This document shows, piece after piece, positions 39,516 to 51,729 of a stretch of DNA of 64,000 bases (positions are counted from its first letter, which is position 1; the number at the start of each line of letters is the position of its first letter). A program made the translations under genes and the position numbers. Origin of the DNA: Cacajao melanocephalus (Eukaryota > Chordata > Mammalia > Primates > Pitheciidae). The stretch spans positions 1 through 64,000 of the forward strand of contig CAUYLG010071453.1 in assembly GCA_963573385.1 (NCBI GenBank), in the 5' to 3' direction. The notes under the pieces are model-generated. The model saw nothing but the letters and a program-made list of their open reading frames with translations, made no database searches and was not told where the DNA came from.

Positions 39516-40498
39516 ATTTTAAAAATATGTTACTGCTTCTTATGCTCAATTTATTTGAATCAATTACAAGAAGAAAATTTACTAGCTCAAAGGTAACAAA
39601 CATTTTAAGCTTATTATTGTGTCATTTTAAATGTTCTTCAGAACACTTTAAACTTATTCTCTTGTTGGTACATTATCTGGTTCCTGAATTGGAGATTCCC
39701 AACATTCAGCTCTTTCAGTTCTCTCAGCACCTGGTACTATGTTGACCTATTGGATGTTGAGCAGGGCCATGTGATCAGTTTCAGCTAGTATATTCTCATG
39801 CAAGGCCTTTGCCTTACTTCTTGGCAAATTCATTGTTTCGTCATCTCTCTACTCTTTTTCTGACAAGGGAAACTAAAAGATATTGTTTTGATGTGGCAAT
39901 ATGTAGAACAACTGTGTAGAACAACTGTGTAGAACAACTGTGACGAAAAGAGGTCTATCACTGTCCTACATTAGATATGAACAAGAAGTAAACTATTAGA
40001 CCATAATTTCAGCATAATTTATTCCACCATAATTACTGTAATACCCCTTTACTGTACCATTGTCAATCCTATGTACATCAGAGAGATATAAAAATGGTGA
40101 TAGGTAAAAAAACTGATAGGTAAAATTTGATCTTAGTCAATTTATAATGAAAATATCATTAAAGTGATATCATTTGAATATTGGATAAATGAAAGATTGT
40201 AATATTTTTAATTTATATTTGTTATAGTAATAAATATAAGACTACATATAGAAGAAATAGAAATATAATAATATACACCTTTAAATTATAAATGTCCATT
40301 TGTGATTTTGCCCTTTTTATATTTTGCATAGATTTTTATACAATTCTCTGCATTGTAAATTGGTAGTCTTCCATTTACGTTAATTTTTTTATTTCTTCAC
40401 TTCTTTTTTTTTATATATTGAGGACATTTACTATAAATAATTCTTTAATATTTGCACCATCAAAAGATTATCATTTCTATTTTCTTTTTTGTTAATCA
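39516..40498. other. AT-rich DNA, nothing recognised
   Basis: Holds a small tandem repeat (39903-39941) but no other recognised element. Confidence 0.45.
39903..39941. repeat. 13-bp tandem repeat, three perfect copies
   Basis: The unit gtagaacaactgt occurs at 39903-39915, 39916-39928 and 39929-39941 without a mismatch. Confidence 0.98.
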
Positions 40499-40950
40499 AT
40501 GTATCTGTGCTCGGGCTGCCAACAAAATACCATAGGCTAGTTGTTTACACAACAGACATTTATCTTCTCACAGTTCTGGAGGCTCAGTGTCTCAGAGCAA
40601 GGTCTCATTACGGTTGGTTTTCGGTTAGGCTTTTCTCACCTTCTTGCTGTGTCTTCATATGGCTTATTCTCTGTTAGCATACACACACACACACACACAC
40701 ACATAGAGAGAGAGAGGGAGAGACAGAGATCAAGAGAGAGAGAGAGAGAGAGGTGGCCCAAGAATGCACATGTTCCAATGTCTCTTCCTCTTCTTATAAG
40801 GACACCAGTCTTATAGAATTAGAGCTGTATTTTTTTTAACCTAATTTACTCTTAATTATCTCCTTAAAAGCCATATCTCGAAATACAATCACCTTGGTGT
40901 TTAAAGCTTCAATATATGAATTTGGGTGAGATGTAATTAAGTCCATAACA
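40499..40950 (-). mobile_element. MaLR LTR (MLT1-type) with internal microsatellite
   Basis: Antisense MLT1 LTR: 'gctgccaacaaaataccata', 'tctcacagttctggaggctc', 'cttcttataaggacaccagt', 'tatctcgaaatacaatcacc' and a right end 'ttaagtccataaca'. A compound (CA)n(GA)n repeat at 40679-40751 replaces part of the middle. Confidence 0.92.
40679..40751. repeat. Compound (CA)n(GA)n microsatellite
   Basis: About eleven ca units followed by interrupted ga runs, inside the LTR. Confidence 0.95.
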
Positions 40951-41046
40951 CTCATGCTTGAAGTTTTTCCCTATTTGAAGATTAGTAACATATTTATCCA
41001 TAATTTTGAAGATACCCCATCCATGACTTTAAATGTAAATTACATT

Positions 41047-41263
41047 TATTTATTTATTTATAGGTAGCGTCTTGCTCTATCACCCATGCTGGAGTGCAGT
41101 GGTATTATTACAACTCACTGCAGACTCAACTGCCTGGGCCCAAAGGATCTTCCTGCTTCAGCCTCCTGAGTAGCTGGGATCACAGGTATGTACCACCATG
41201 CTGGGCTAATTTTTGGATTTTTTTGTAGGGAAGTGGTTTTGCCATGTTGCCTAGGCTAACAAT
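41047..41263 (-). mobile_element. Old Alu (J-type), 5'-truncated
   Basis: Antisense Alu: (ttta)n tail at 41041-41062, 'ctatcacccatgctggagtg', 'cagcctcctgagtagctggg' and 'gccatgttgcctaggctaac'. The part corresponding to the Alu 5' end is absent. Confidence 0.92.
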
Positions 41264-41299
41264 TTTTAAGCATTAGTGTTTTAATAAGTAAATACATCA

Positions 41300-41845
41300 G
41301 CATATGAAAAATAAGGAAAAATGTGGTAAATATACAAAATGAAATACTATTTAGCTATAAAAAAGGAACTGTTGTCAGCTGTGACAACGTGGATGAACCG
41401 GAAGACTTGATGTTAAATGAAATAAACCAGGCAGAAAAACACAAATACTACTTGATCTCTTTGATATAATTGAAAAAAGTTGAACTTGTAGAAGTAGAAA
41501 GTAGAATGGTGGTTACCAGGGCCTGGAGTAATGAGGTAGAGTGTTGGGGAGATGCTAGTCAAATGTTAAAGAATTTAGATGGATTAGAAGAATAACCTCA
41601 AGAGTTTTCTTGTACAACATAATAACTGTAGTTAATAAAAAATATATTGTATTTTTGACAAATGACAAATGTGAACAGAATTTCAGTATTCTTATCATGA
41701 AGATGAAAACTATGTGAGTTAATGCATATGTAAATTAGCTTGACTTAGCCATTTCACAATGTATATGCATATTTCAAAACATGATGTTGTACACGATAAA
41801 TGTATTCACTATTATCTATCAGTTAAACATTTAAAAATTAAAAAC
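41300..41845 (+). mobile_element. L1MA-type 3' end
   Basis: Plus-strand ORF2 end and 3'UTR: 'gaaatactatttagctataa', 'gtagaatggtggttaccagg', 'ttagcttgacttagccattt' and 'aaaacatgatgttgtacacg'. Ends near an A-rich stretch at 41830-41845. Confidence 0.9.
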
Positions 41846-42344
41846 AATGTGGAAATCTTACTTTATATATTTTCTCAAACTTATTTTGGTTTTCACAGCT
41901 ATGCAAGATTCACTCAGAGAAGACAAGAAAGCTGTAAGATTTGCACTTACTCTGAAATGCTTCAGCCTGAGCGAAACAATGTCATACCACCTGTACAAAA
42001 GGTTGAAAATACAGGTGTTAGTATAAATGACAGTGCCACAGGTTTCTGACTGTGAAAGAATATGAATTACATTACATTTATAAATTGCAGAAGGTAAAAT
42101 ATTAAGATTAAAAAATACCAATAGCTTTCCTTTACCAACTGATAATATATTATTCAGTCAATTGTAACTAATACCAGCAGCATTTTATTGGCTTCTATCT
42201 ACAATATATGCATATTAATATTGTATTCTATAAGTTAAATAATATTAGCACTATTATGTTCATTTTAAACCATACACAACAATCCACATTTTAAAAGGTT
42301 AAGATATAATTAAATAGAAGCTTTATTTTTTCTTCATTGACATT
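41846..42344. other. AT-rich DNA, nothing recognised
   Basis: Short overlapping frames on both strands (41858-42121) with no familiar product. Confidence 0.4.
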
Positions 42345-42378
42345 AAAGAATGCCCCAAGACTCTAAGGGGCATTCTTT
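42345..42378. other. Perfect 12-bp hairpin
   Basis: aaagaatgcccc (42345-42356), loop of 10, ggggcattcttt (42367-42378). The stem is perfect and half GC in AT-rich DNA. It is too short for a microRNA precursor, and no transposon end is recognised. Confidence 0.8.
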
Positions 42379-42449
42379 TTATGAAAATCAAATGCAAGAA
42401 GGCAAAGGTTAGCTGACAGTCCCCTTTCATTTATGGCTGATTTGTGCAG

Positions 42450-42604
42450 GAAGTCTCCATCTCTCATTATTTTCAAAAAGAAAATTGTTCTTGATCAAGA
42501 AAAGACAATGATGCTGGCTGCCTCACATGCCAAATTTAAAAAGATGCAAGAAATTCTCTGGCATTGGCAGCTTCATACACCAGAGGTGGAAACGATGAAT
42601 GAAG
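42450..42604 (+). other. Possible isolated exon (155 bp)
   Basis: A splice-acceptor-like stretch (tttatggctgatttgtgcag, ending 42449) and a strong donor-like gaag/gtgagt (42604/42605) bracket 155 bases without recognised repeats. The plus frame from 42433 is open through the segment to 42645. I recognise no protein family in it, and no partner exon was seen, so this may be a noncoding-RNA exon or chance. Confidence 0.25.
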
Positions 42605-44479
42605 GTGAGTCAGACTGTCACTATACCATGTTTGTATCCATGTGAGCAAGTCAGGTTCAGGAAGACCTGCATGTAGGCCAAGTTGTTGCAGAAAATCTAC
42701 AAAGGATCTGGAGATTCACATCAAGCCCATTTTGTTTCTGCAAATAAAAGCATTGGTGACAGTTTCTCTACCTGTCTCTCTCCTGTCCCTTCCAATGATT
42801 TTTGTAAGGTTCTATCTCAGTATGCAAAACAAAGCCAGCAGTTTTGAAAGACTCATCCTGAAGCTTCAGTAAACTCCACATCTGTTCACTTGTCTGCCTG
42901 TCTCCAGAAAATAACATGTCTTTCTTTTTTCATTTTTCAAATATCTACAAAGCACTCCTATCATTAGATTCTAATCCAGAACCACATGGTAAATACAACT
43001 CTGAAAAAAATTAAAAATTACTTATAGTGGCATATGAGTGATACTCAGTTAAAATAGATAATCCAACACAAGCATCATGTCAGGGACAGTGGGAAACTGC
43101 TTCATGCAATGATTTGTTCACAGAAGATGCTTAGTAGAGTTTTTTTTTGTTTGTTTTCTGACTCACCTTATATGGCTGTTTCTGTGGATGTTTTTTGATT
43201 GAGAATACTAAGAGCCAATGAACTCTATCAAGCGAAGCAACTCTACTCAGGTTTACAGTTTTCCCTCTGTATGGCCACACTGTTTATTCCACTTAGCCTG
43301 GCTGCATCCCTCTGCTTTGATTTATAGTGAAGGCAGAAGTCAACACCTAAAAGATGTGATTTTTAAAGCAGGTGAATTTATTCTTTTAAAAATATTTCTG
43401 AAAACAGATATTTCATTGCTAAATAAGGATAAATAGGTAAATTGTTTACCTCTCTTTGGTATAATATTTTATGATTCCATTATTCAGAAAAAAAATTAAT
43501 TTAGGGTAGATTGCATGATTACATTTTAAAATACAAAAATTAACTTTAATATTCATCTCAATAGGAGGGCTACTAACTTTCCGTTCTAATTCACGGTTGC
43601 CTATAATTTCTATTATCAAAAAAATATACTGCTGTGAATCCTTATTATCAAACAGCAATTGAACATCACAAAATGGCCAATATATAAATAGATAACATTA
43701 AGGAGAGAAAAATAAACCATTCAAACATTTCAGTATATATATATACACATTATAAGAAAAATATTCAAATTAATTTTCTCTCCAGGAGCCTAATAAAATA
43801 TACTATATAAAACATAGTGTGATGGTGAAAAGAATATTCCAGCTTCTTTATGGTCAGCACTGTCATTATACAAATTGTAAAGAGCCTTCAATAACATATT
43901 AAGGGGAATGTAAATGCATCACAATGTTTCTAGTGTGACGTAATTAATCTGTGCAACAGGTAGGTAATATATAAACTTTATGGCTTTCTTTTTATAAGAA
44001 CCCATTTGTATGCACTCCCTATTAAGTTTGTCAAAGACAAAATTCTGTAGTAGAACAGTCTCAAATTATCTATGAAGTTCATGCAGATATTTTTTAATGA
44101 GTTGTTTATACACCAGTCTTACTATATAAAAGAGTTCTACTGCCTTAATTTTCTAGTTTGGCTCCATGCAGATGTATCCATAAAATGGCAACAAGATCTT
44201 ACTTCTGTCAATTGAGTATCTGGATTCCACATCAATGATTTAGAATTGAATTGAGATAAGTTTGCTTTCTTAAAGTAAAACATATTATTAAAAACCTCTT
44301 AATATGTACTTTATTAAAAACTAAATTTTATATATTTTTTGCCACTATACCAGTTCTGCTTTCAGAATACTTCTAAGAATAGCATAAAAACCTTTTCAAA
44401 AGTCTAATAAAGTAGTTAAATTAAGTGGTGACCGCAAAAGTTAGCATTCTCTGTCAACCATACTATACTTTCCTTGTTC
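42605..44479. other. 1.9 kb AT-rich DNA, nothing recognised
   Basis: No repeat or gene recognised. Confidence 0.45.
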
Positions 44480-45080
44480 ATTATTCTCTAACTCTTCTAA
44501 AACATGACCACCTGCCTTCTCCTCTCTCCTCAAATGCTCAATAATTTCATTTCAACTCCTATGACCTGAAGTCCATTCCAAGTGCATTATTGCTACTATC
44601 CTATGGACCTGAAGCAATCAGAAGAGGATTTACTCAAAATCTAACCACCACATCTAACACCCACCAGTCTCCTTAAGCACATTTTCTGTCCAGTTTCTTT
44701 AACTAAACTGTGCTAAATCTCATCCTTGTTTATTCTTTTAAAAGCCATTATGCCAGCAATTTTACCATCTTACATATACATCATCAAATTTTTCTTTACT
44801 CTGGACCTTTTTATGAGCTTATAAATATGTTGTATTATTCCCATCTTACTACACTCACTGACTCCAGTTCTACCTTTGGATAGTGGTCAGTTTTTCTCCT
44901 CTCCAGCTTTCAGCAACACTTTTCAAAAGATTAAAGGGAATATACTTTTGTCTCCTATTGCTCAATGTCATTCTCTCTTCTATGTACCCCAATCAGACTT
45001 TTGTCTCCATACTATTCTGTAGAGGGCTCTAGAAATATGATCTCTAAAGTCCAGTGGTCAAAGCTGCAGTATGTATGTGG
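44480..45080 (+). mobile_element. Probable L2 coding-region relic
   Basis: C/T-rich blocks such as 'gacttttgtctccatactat' and 'tctctaaagtccagtggtca' follow the L2 reverse-transcriptase-region order at high divergence. Confidence 0.45.
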
Positions 45081-45099
45081 TAATTTATGTCTTGTCTTC

Positions 45100-46562
45100 A
45101 ATTTTTTTTCATAGTAAGCCCAGCCAGAGCTTTATCAATTTTATTTGAATTTGGGGAACCAGATTTTGAATTTGCTGTTTCTTTTAAATGTTTTCCTTTT
45201 TCTAAATTAATTGATTAGCACTTTAACTTTTATCATCTTTTATTTTGCTTGGTCTATGCTTAAATTGCTATAAGGTAGAGTATAAACTTGATTTTAGATC
45301 TTTATTATTTTCTAATGTGGGCACATAGTGCTATGAATTTCCCTCTATGCACTGTTTTTATTCATCTTTTTCATGTTGAGTAAGTTGACTTTGATTTCCA
45401 TTTACCTTAAAATGAAAACATTTAAATATAAAATTTTTTCCTGAGATGACTTCTTTGACTTGTGAGTTATTTAGAAGCATATTGTTTAATTTCCAAATAT
45501 TTAGAAACTAAAAAAAAACAAAACAAACTAATTTTATGTTATTGAGATCTGGTTTAATTCCATTGTAGTCTAGGAAGAAACTTAGCATTATTTCTACTTT
45601 TTAAAAATTAGTTATGCATTATATAGCACACAATGTCGTCTATTTTGGTGAATGTTACATGTGGGCTTGAGAAGGATGAATATTCTGTTGTTGGATACAG
45701 TATTCCATATATTTATGGTATTATACATCAAGTTGATTAATAGTTCTATTGAGAGTATCTCAATCTTACTGCTTTTCTGCATGCTTGACATTAGTTACTA
45801 ACAGAAGGGCATTGAAGTCTTCAGTTATCATAATAAATATGTGTATTTTTCCTTTCAATTCTATCAGTTTTAAACTGATGAATTTTGACACTCTGATGTT
45901 AGTACATACAAATTTAATGTTGCTGTGTCTTGGAGAATTGACCCCTTAAACATTATACAATGCACAACTTCATCAGTGACAAGTTTCTTTGTAGAAAGCA
46001 GAAATTAACATAACTAATCCAACATATCTATTACTCAGCAAGCTATATCTGAGTTTATAAAAGTATGGTATTTATAAATACCATATTTATAAAATTTGTA
46101 AAATAAGATTTTATATTTAAACTTGGTTTTTTACGGACAACATATAGTTGTGTGTTTTTAAAATCCTCCCTTACAATATCTTTTAACTGTTATATTTAGA
46201 ACATTCATTGAAAAAGTGATTGTGACACAGATTTGTAACTTTCACGTTTTAGTCATTTTCTATTTGTCGTGTTTCTTTTTTTATACCTCATTTGCTGCCT
46301 CTGGCTTTAATTTGTATAATTCTGTTTTTTCTCTCTTCTTAGCACATTGATTATATTTCTTTTTAGATGTTTTAGTTTTTGTCCTAGACTTTTCAGTATA
46401 CATTTACAATTGATGTTAATTTACCTTCAAATAACACTGCCATTTCACATAGTGTCATGAGCTCTTAACAGAGTATTCTAATTTCTTTTTCCAGTTATTT
46501 ATGATATTACTATCATTTGTTTTACTTATAATATGTGCTACAATCACCCAGTGCATTTGCTG
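45100..46562 (-). mobile_element. Old L1M ORF2 (left part)
   Basis: Antisense L1M: 'tgctatgaatttccctctat', 'acttgtgagttatttagaag', 'tctggtttaattccattgta', 'cttgagaaggatgaatattc' and 'cttggagaattgacccctta'. Interrupted by a DNA-transposon relic at 46563, after which L1M resumes. Confidence 0.85.
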
Positions 46563-46902
46563 CAGGTTGAGTATCCCTTATCTGAAATCCTTGAGACCAG
46601 AAATGTTTCAGATTTTGGAATGTGTGAATATATATAATGAGATGTCTTTGGGGTGAAACCCAAGTGTGAACATTAGAGTATGTTTTATTTACAACTATCC
46701 ACAACCTGAAAATAATTTTATACAGTATTTTAGATAATTTTGTGCCTGAAACAATGCTTTAACTGCATTTTCACTGCAACCTATCACATGGGATCAAATG
46801 TAGAGTTTTCCACTTGTGACATCATGTTGGAATGCAAAGAATTTTAGATTTTAGAACATTTTAGATTTCAGATTTTCAAATTAAGGATGCTCAATATGTA
46901 CT
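46563..46902 (+). mobile_element. Small DNA-transposon relic (Tigger-related MITE, family uncertain)
   Basis: Starts caggttgagtatcccttatc and ends with the diverged inverse 'tcaaattaaggatgctcaat', giving terminal inverted repeats of about 23 bases. Inner blocks 'accagaaatgtttcagattt' and 'agattttcaaattaaggatg' match a common human MITE; I am not sure of its name. It is inserted into the L1M. Confidence 0.85.
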
Positions 46903-47110
46903 ATTATTATTTTAAACAAATAGTTGTCTCTTAGACTAATTATGCATATTTTTTAAACTAATAAAAATAGTTTTATTTTACCTTCATGTATTCCTTCTTT
47001 TCCCTTTTCTATATAGATCTGAATGTCTTACCTACATCCTTTTCCTTCTCCCTGAAGAAGTTACATTCATATGTCTTTCAGAGCATAGTATAGTCTTTAT
47101 TTTCGCTTTA
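46903..47110 (-). mobile_element. Old L1M (right part)
   Basis: L1M continues on the far side of the MITE: 'cttctccctgaagaagttac' is the antisense of the L1M block with the same wording. Confidence 0.6.
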
Positions 47111-49609
47111 CTATTGAAGTCCAGTTTCTCAGTTTATGGCTTCTGCTCCAGATAAACCAATCTTGTCTTTGACTCTCCAGATTCATTTGTCTTTCCACAT
47201 TTTGGTATGGCAGTTTGTTCCTCAAATTTAGTTTTTTGATTAGTAAAAGAAAAATTATTGATTTTCAGTTTGTTTAGAATTTTGTCATCATAATGAAAGT
47301 GACTATTTGCAAACTCTTTTCAGGCTGGATTTGAAACCAGAAGTCAAAATACTTTTTAATATCTCTCCTTACAGTCTGTATATTTTTATTAGTGATTTGT
47401 GCCTTTTAGCTATATAGCTTCCTGCTTAAAAAAAAAAAAAAAGCCAGTTGCAATCTTCTGATAGCAATATTTTGACATTTAAATTTTTATGAAAAAATGA
47501 AACAATTGTTGGTAGCTTCCCATAATATTACTATGTTATCGTTTTTATGTTTATTTCTTACCGGCTTGTGAAGAATCTCTCATATTTATATTTATTCATG
47601 TTCTGATAAGTCTTAGCACATTTCTGGTTTATTTAAATTGCAAGTTAGTGAAATAATAAATTTTAAGGTGGTTCCATTCTGAAAAATCTGTGGAGCAATA
47701 GATAGAAAACATAAAATAAAGAGAATTGTGCCATGTTCTATGGGGAGATATGTTTTACCCTTTAGCTGCGTATTAGAAATGCATGCTTTAGAAATGGAGG
47801 CAAACTACACTGTACTTTCCTCCCAGAAGACACATTTCTCAGCCTTGAGCAGAATTTTCCTTTTGGCAGAGAATTTTTTGTGACAGGGAAGCTCATGAAT
47901 TTAATCTATTTATTTTTATTTTTTGTACTAACAGAAATCAGCACACAGAATTTTGAATTACATTAAAAGAATAAGCCATTTGCTTTTCAGAATGGTTTCA
48001 TTTCGCCAATATATGTCATATTTCTCCATAAAGCTTGTCAATATGTTTCATCTGAATCTAAAAATAAACTAAATGTACACCTAGAATTGTCTCAAAAAAT
48101 TGAAAATGCAGTATTACATATGAAGCCAGGTTCAAAGATTTGTTAAAGACTCAATAAGAAGTATTTTGTTTTGAACTATAACAGCCAAGTATTAATTATA
48201 CTGTCCACTTTTGAAATATTCAGTGATATTTCTTAACAACATGAAGATATACTTTTTTTTCTTTTATCAAGCAAGACAACACATTTCAAGAGATATCAGA
48301 AAAAAATTCTCATTGAATCAGGTGAGAATTTAGACACAACAGTTTTACTGTATTTGCTTTGTCAAGGCATCTGGCAAGTACAAAAGTTACTATATACATA
48401 TTAAATTATATTAATTTATTTATAATATATTCAATATATATTTATTTTGCTAACTTGTTCCACTGTCCTCTTCACTTTTTATCCATGGAAACTTTTTTAA
48501 AGCATCAAAAAAAGATCAGAAAATTACAATACCATTTGCATATGCTATTCTTTTGAGATTGCTACATCTGTTTTAGATAGAAATAGAAAAAGTGTCCTTG
48601 AGCCATCAACACTGGAAACTAGCCTCAAGTTTTTCCTTAATATTATCAAAAATAATAAATTTATAGAGCTACCATATAAATATCTTAGCTCTTCAAAGTT
48701 GAACAGACAAGATTACATCAAGAGAGACCTGTCAGCTATGAAACCCCATGGAAGTCATCATGAGGCCCAAGCATGGAATTACATTTATCTCCAAAAGAAT
48801 CAGTTCAAAAATGCACAAGTTCCTCAAATGAAACTACTTCAATATAGCATCGATACTTATGTCACTGGGACTGAAGCACAAACCAAACTTTGAAGATTTT
48901 AGACAACTTAATGTTGAACTAGGAGTCCCTTGAGGTGAACTATCCACCAAAATACCAGGAGTACCTTGAAATCTGGGACTACAAAACAAACAATGAAACA
49001 ACAACAAGACGTAAAGAAAGGTAATTCTTGAAGTGACACATCTTTATTTTTAAATAATTATTTCAGAAAAGAATGGGGATTTCTTTCCTGGTTTAATTTT
49101 GCCAGTGTATGAGAAAATTACTCACTTAAATGATATTAGATAATTTTTCTTTCATTCACTTTAAATATTAATGGTATTTTAATTTATATGATAATTGCAA
49201 ATACTGTAATAGCTAGCAGATTTAGGTGGATTTCTCAAGAAAAGGGAAATTGTTTTTAATCTATTTTTTAAAAGGACTATCAATTATATTGTACAGTTAA
49301 TTCTTTTAGAAGATTTTTTGAAACATATTGACTCAATGATAAATGTTTGAACCTTCATTTGGAAAGATTTACTGATAGGAAAGCTTTATTTCATATAATA
49401 TAGGAATAGTTTTTTTTTTATGAAACTAGTAAGAGTGTCAAATAAAAACTAAACTTGAAAAAAAATTTAATAAAAGATTCTTGGAAATTTTTATCTTAGT
49501 TATTATGCAATAATCAAAATAACTATGAAAGTCTATTTTAAACAGAACAGAAACACATTATTAAAAACAAGAGTATAAAAGAAAGAGTCTTATGTTAAAA
49601 ATACTTTAG
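47111..49609. other. 2.5 kb AT-rich DNA, nothing recognised
   Basis: No repeat was firmly recognised. A poly-A run at 47429-47444 might mark a small retroinsertion. A 64-codon frame at 48699-48893 is unfamiliar. Confidence 0.45.
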
Positions 49610-49700
49610 CTCACCTATTTAGTCTTTAAGGGCATAACATGTATAACCTGTATTCCTACTACAATTTCTTGCATACATTAGGCATTCAACAAATAACTGA
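49610..49700 (+). mobile_element. Possible L2/MIR 3' tail
   Basis: 'gtctttaagggcataacatg' then 'tacattaggcattcaacaaa' recall the L2 3' end. Confidence 0.4.
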
Positions 49701-50404
49701 AAAAGCTAAATGATTTACTCTAGGCTGGGTATATATAATCACCACTCAGTAATTATTTTCAAGTAGATAATGACATTTACTGTGAAGCTGGGACAAAGCT
49801 GCAAAATATAAGCCCAACAGCTATTGTATAAGTTGACATGAGTTGCTAGTGTGTTTTAGTGGTGAAATTATTGAGAAGTAGTTGAATTAAGTTGAATGTT
49901 TGGCTGAAAAATTTTTCTGAGCCCTTGGATGAGAAATTTGAGGCATGTGAGAACTCTAGAGCAAAGATGACTTTAAGGAAGTTTTTATTAGTATTGCCTG
50001 AATTATAGTGTTTCTTAATGAAACGGGCAGCAAAAGTAAAAGATGTATTTGGTAAGGGAAAACCCAGAATTTACATTGGGGGATGTTATTTTTGAACTTT
50101 TTATTAGATATACAAGTGGTGATGTAAAGAAGATGGTCAAATAAAGATGTAAATGAGATAAGAAAGTGAGTGTAGCTGAAAAAAAGTTAAATTATAAATC
50201 CCAAAATATTAATATTATAAGTTACGAGAAAAGTGAGGGAGTGAAGGGACCTTTTAAAGAAAAAAAGAGCAATATTGTGTTACAAGGTGGAGAGAAATTT
50301 ATTAAGAAGATGTTGGGAATTAACTCCTGGAGACAGCACCAGGTAGGCTCTGTGACTTTTATAAGAGTGGTTTTATCGTAATTGTAGGGTAAAATTTATT
50401 TGTG
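49701..50404. other. AT-rich DNA, nothing recognised
   Basis: No element recognised. Confidence 0.45.
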
Positions 50405-50540
50405 TACATTTTCCACCTCATTAAATTTTAAATATCTTGATGGGAAGGTCAGTCTTTTTTATCACGGTGTTGTACACAGAAAATTGTGTAGTGCTTTCCA
50501 AATGAACACTTAATAAATATTTTGGAAAAATTTATTGAGT
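50405..50540 (+). mobile_element. L2 3' end
   Basis: 'gatgggaaggtcagtctttt', 'acagaaaattgtgtagtgct' and 'aacacttaataaatattttg' follow the L2 3' end. Confidence 0.6.
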
Positions 50541-51313
50541 GATGTCAAGAAGGAAGACCAGCTCTACATTTTCAAACTGTTTGATTTACTAAGTTGCCTA
50601 TTTTAATTTGGTCTATATTTTTTTGAGAAATAGAAGATGTCCACATCATTCGCTTTGCACTTTTTAAATACTCTTATTGAATGATTATGCTTTTTAACAA
50701 GAACAAATACAAAAATGTATTTAATACTAAAAAACAAAACTGTTGCCACATTTAGGGCTATTTGCAAGTATGTATTCTCCTTCTCAGCAACATCTTGGAT
50801 TGAGCGTAAACCTAACGGTCAAAAAATTTTTAAGTAGTGTTTTATTTCTAGACCGTTATAGTTAATTGACAATTCAAGACCTTTATTTTTCCTTTGTTAC
50901 AACCAGTACATTCCAAATAGCAGCCCAGGTCCCAGAACAAGACCAGCAGTAATCTTTAAAAGGCTCCCTAGATGATCTTCAATGAAATGAATAACAAAAA
51001 TAAAAACAAAAATGTTCATTGTTTGAAACCACAAAGTTTGGAGAGTATTTGCTACCTCAGTGTAATCTTACTTATTTTGATTGATACAAACAAACACAAA
51101 GCAAAATTGCTAAAAGCACTTATGTAGTTAAACTATACAACTGGATGATATTTTGAATTAATAACATATCCTGTTTTTCTTAATATATTTAACTTTCCCT
51201 TACCTTCTCTCAAGCAGTAGAAAGGTTTTATCTTTTACTGCTGTACAGAAAGTAAAATAAAGGGAAGAAATGAGAAATAAAATCAAGCCAATCTACTTTT
51301 TGTATCCTAAATG
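50541..51313. other. AT-rich DNA, nothing recognised
   Basis: No element recognised before the rearranged locus. Confidence 0.45.
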
Positions 51314-51389
51314 CTTAATCTACTGGAAAGTCAGATAATTGATGAAAAGATAGAAGTGAAGGAAGATATTTGAAGTCATACAAATACTA
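51314..51389 (+). repeat. Local repeat unit A, copy 1
   Basis: About 76 bases beginning cttaatctactggaaagtca. Copy 2 lies at 51418-51494, with two base differences and one inserted g. Confidence 0.96.
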
Positions 51390-51417
51390 TGATATTTGAA
51401 GTCTAATCTACTGGAAT

Positions 51418-51494
51418 CTTAATCTGCTGGAAAGTCAGATAATTAATGAAAAGGATAGAAGTGAAGGAAGATATTTGAAGTCATACAAATACTA
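51418..51494 (+). repeat. Local repeat unit A, copy 2
   Basis: Near-identical to 51314-51389. Its end runs into an Alu fragment at 51492-51494 through shared bases cta. Confidence 0.96.
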
Positions 51495-51523
51495 CTCTAG
51501 AGGCTGAGACAGGAGAATAGCTT

Positions 51524-51585
51524 GAACCTGGTTCAAATATCAAGAAAAAGTCTAAAGAATTTGAATTGATATTTGAACCCGGTTC
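51524..51585. repeat. Inverted repeat (20-bp arms)
   Basis: Arms 51524-51543 and 51566-51585 are reverse complements at 19 of 20 bases, with a 22-base loop. The arm ends are the Alu word gaacc(t/c)gg. Confidence 0.97.
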
Positions 51586-51592
51586 AAATACT

Positions 51593-51623
51593 AAGATATT
51601 TGAAGTCATACAAATACTATGAT
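51593..51623 (+). repeat. Local repeat unit A, partial copy 3
   Basis: Identical over 31 bases to 51363-51393. Confidence 0.96.
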
Positions 51624-51661
51624 GGTTAAGCTTCTAGCAGTATGAGAAGAAGGTAGTATAT

Positions 51662-51696
51662 TTAGATATTTGAAGAATAAATATTCAAATATCTAA
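51662..51696. repeat. Inverted repeat (13-bp arms)
   Basis: Arms 51662-51674 and 51684-51696 are perfect reverse complements with a 9-base loop. Confidence 0.97.
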
Positions 51697-51729
51697 ATAT
51701 TTATTTGAAGAATAAATATTCAAATATCT
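51668..51729. repeat. 27-bp tandem copy, period 35
   Basis: 51668-51694 and 51703-51729 are identical over 27 bases. Confidence 0.97.

Noticed and set aside
40679..40751. Possible regulatory (CA)n(GA)n tract
   Set aside because: A microsatellite grown inside an old LTR explains it; no independent sign of function.
47429..47444. Poly-A run as the tail of a processed pseudogene
   Set aside because: No mRNA-like sequence upstream and no flanking target-site duplication seen.
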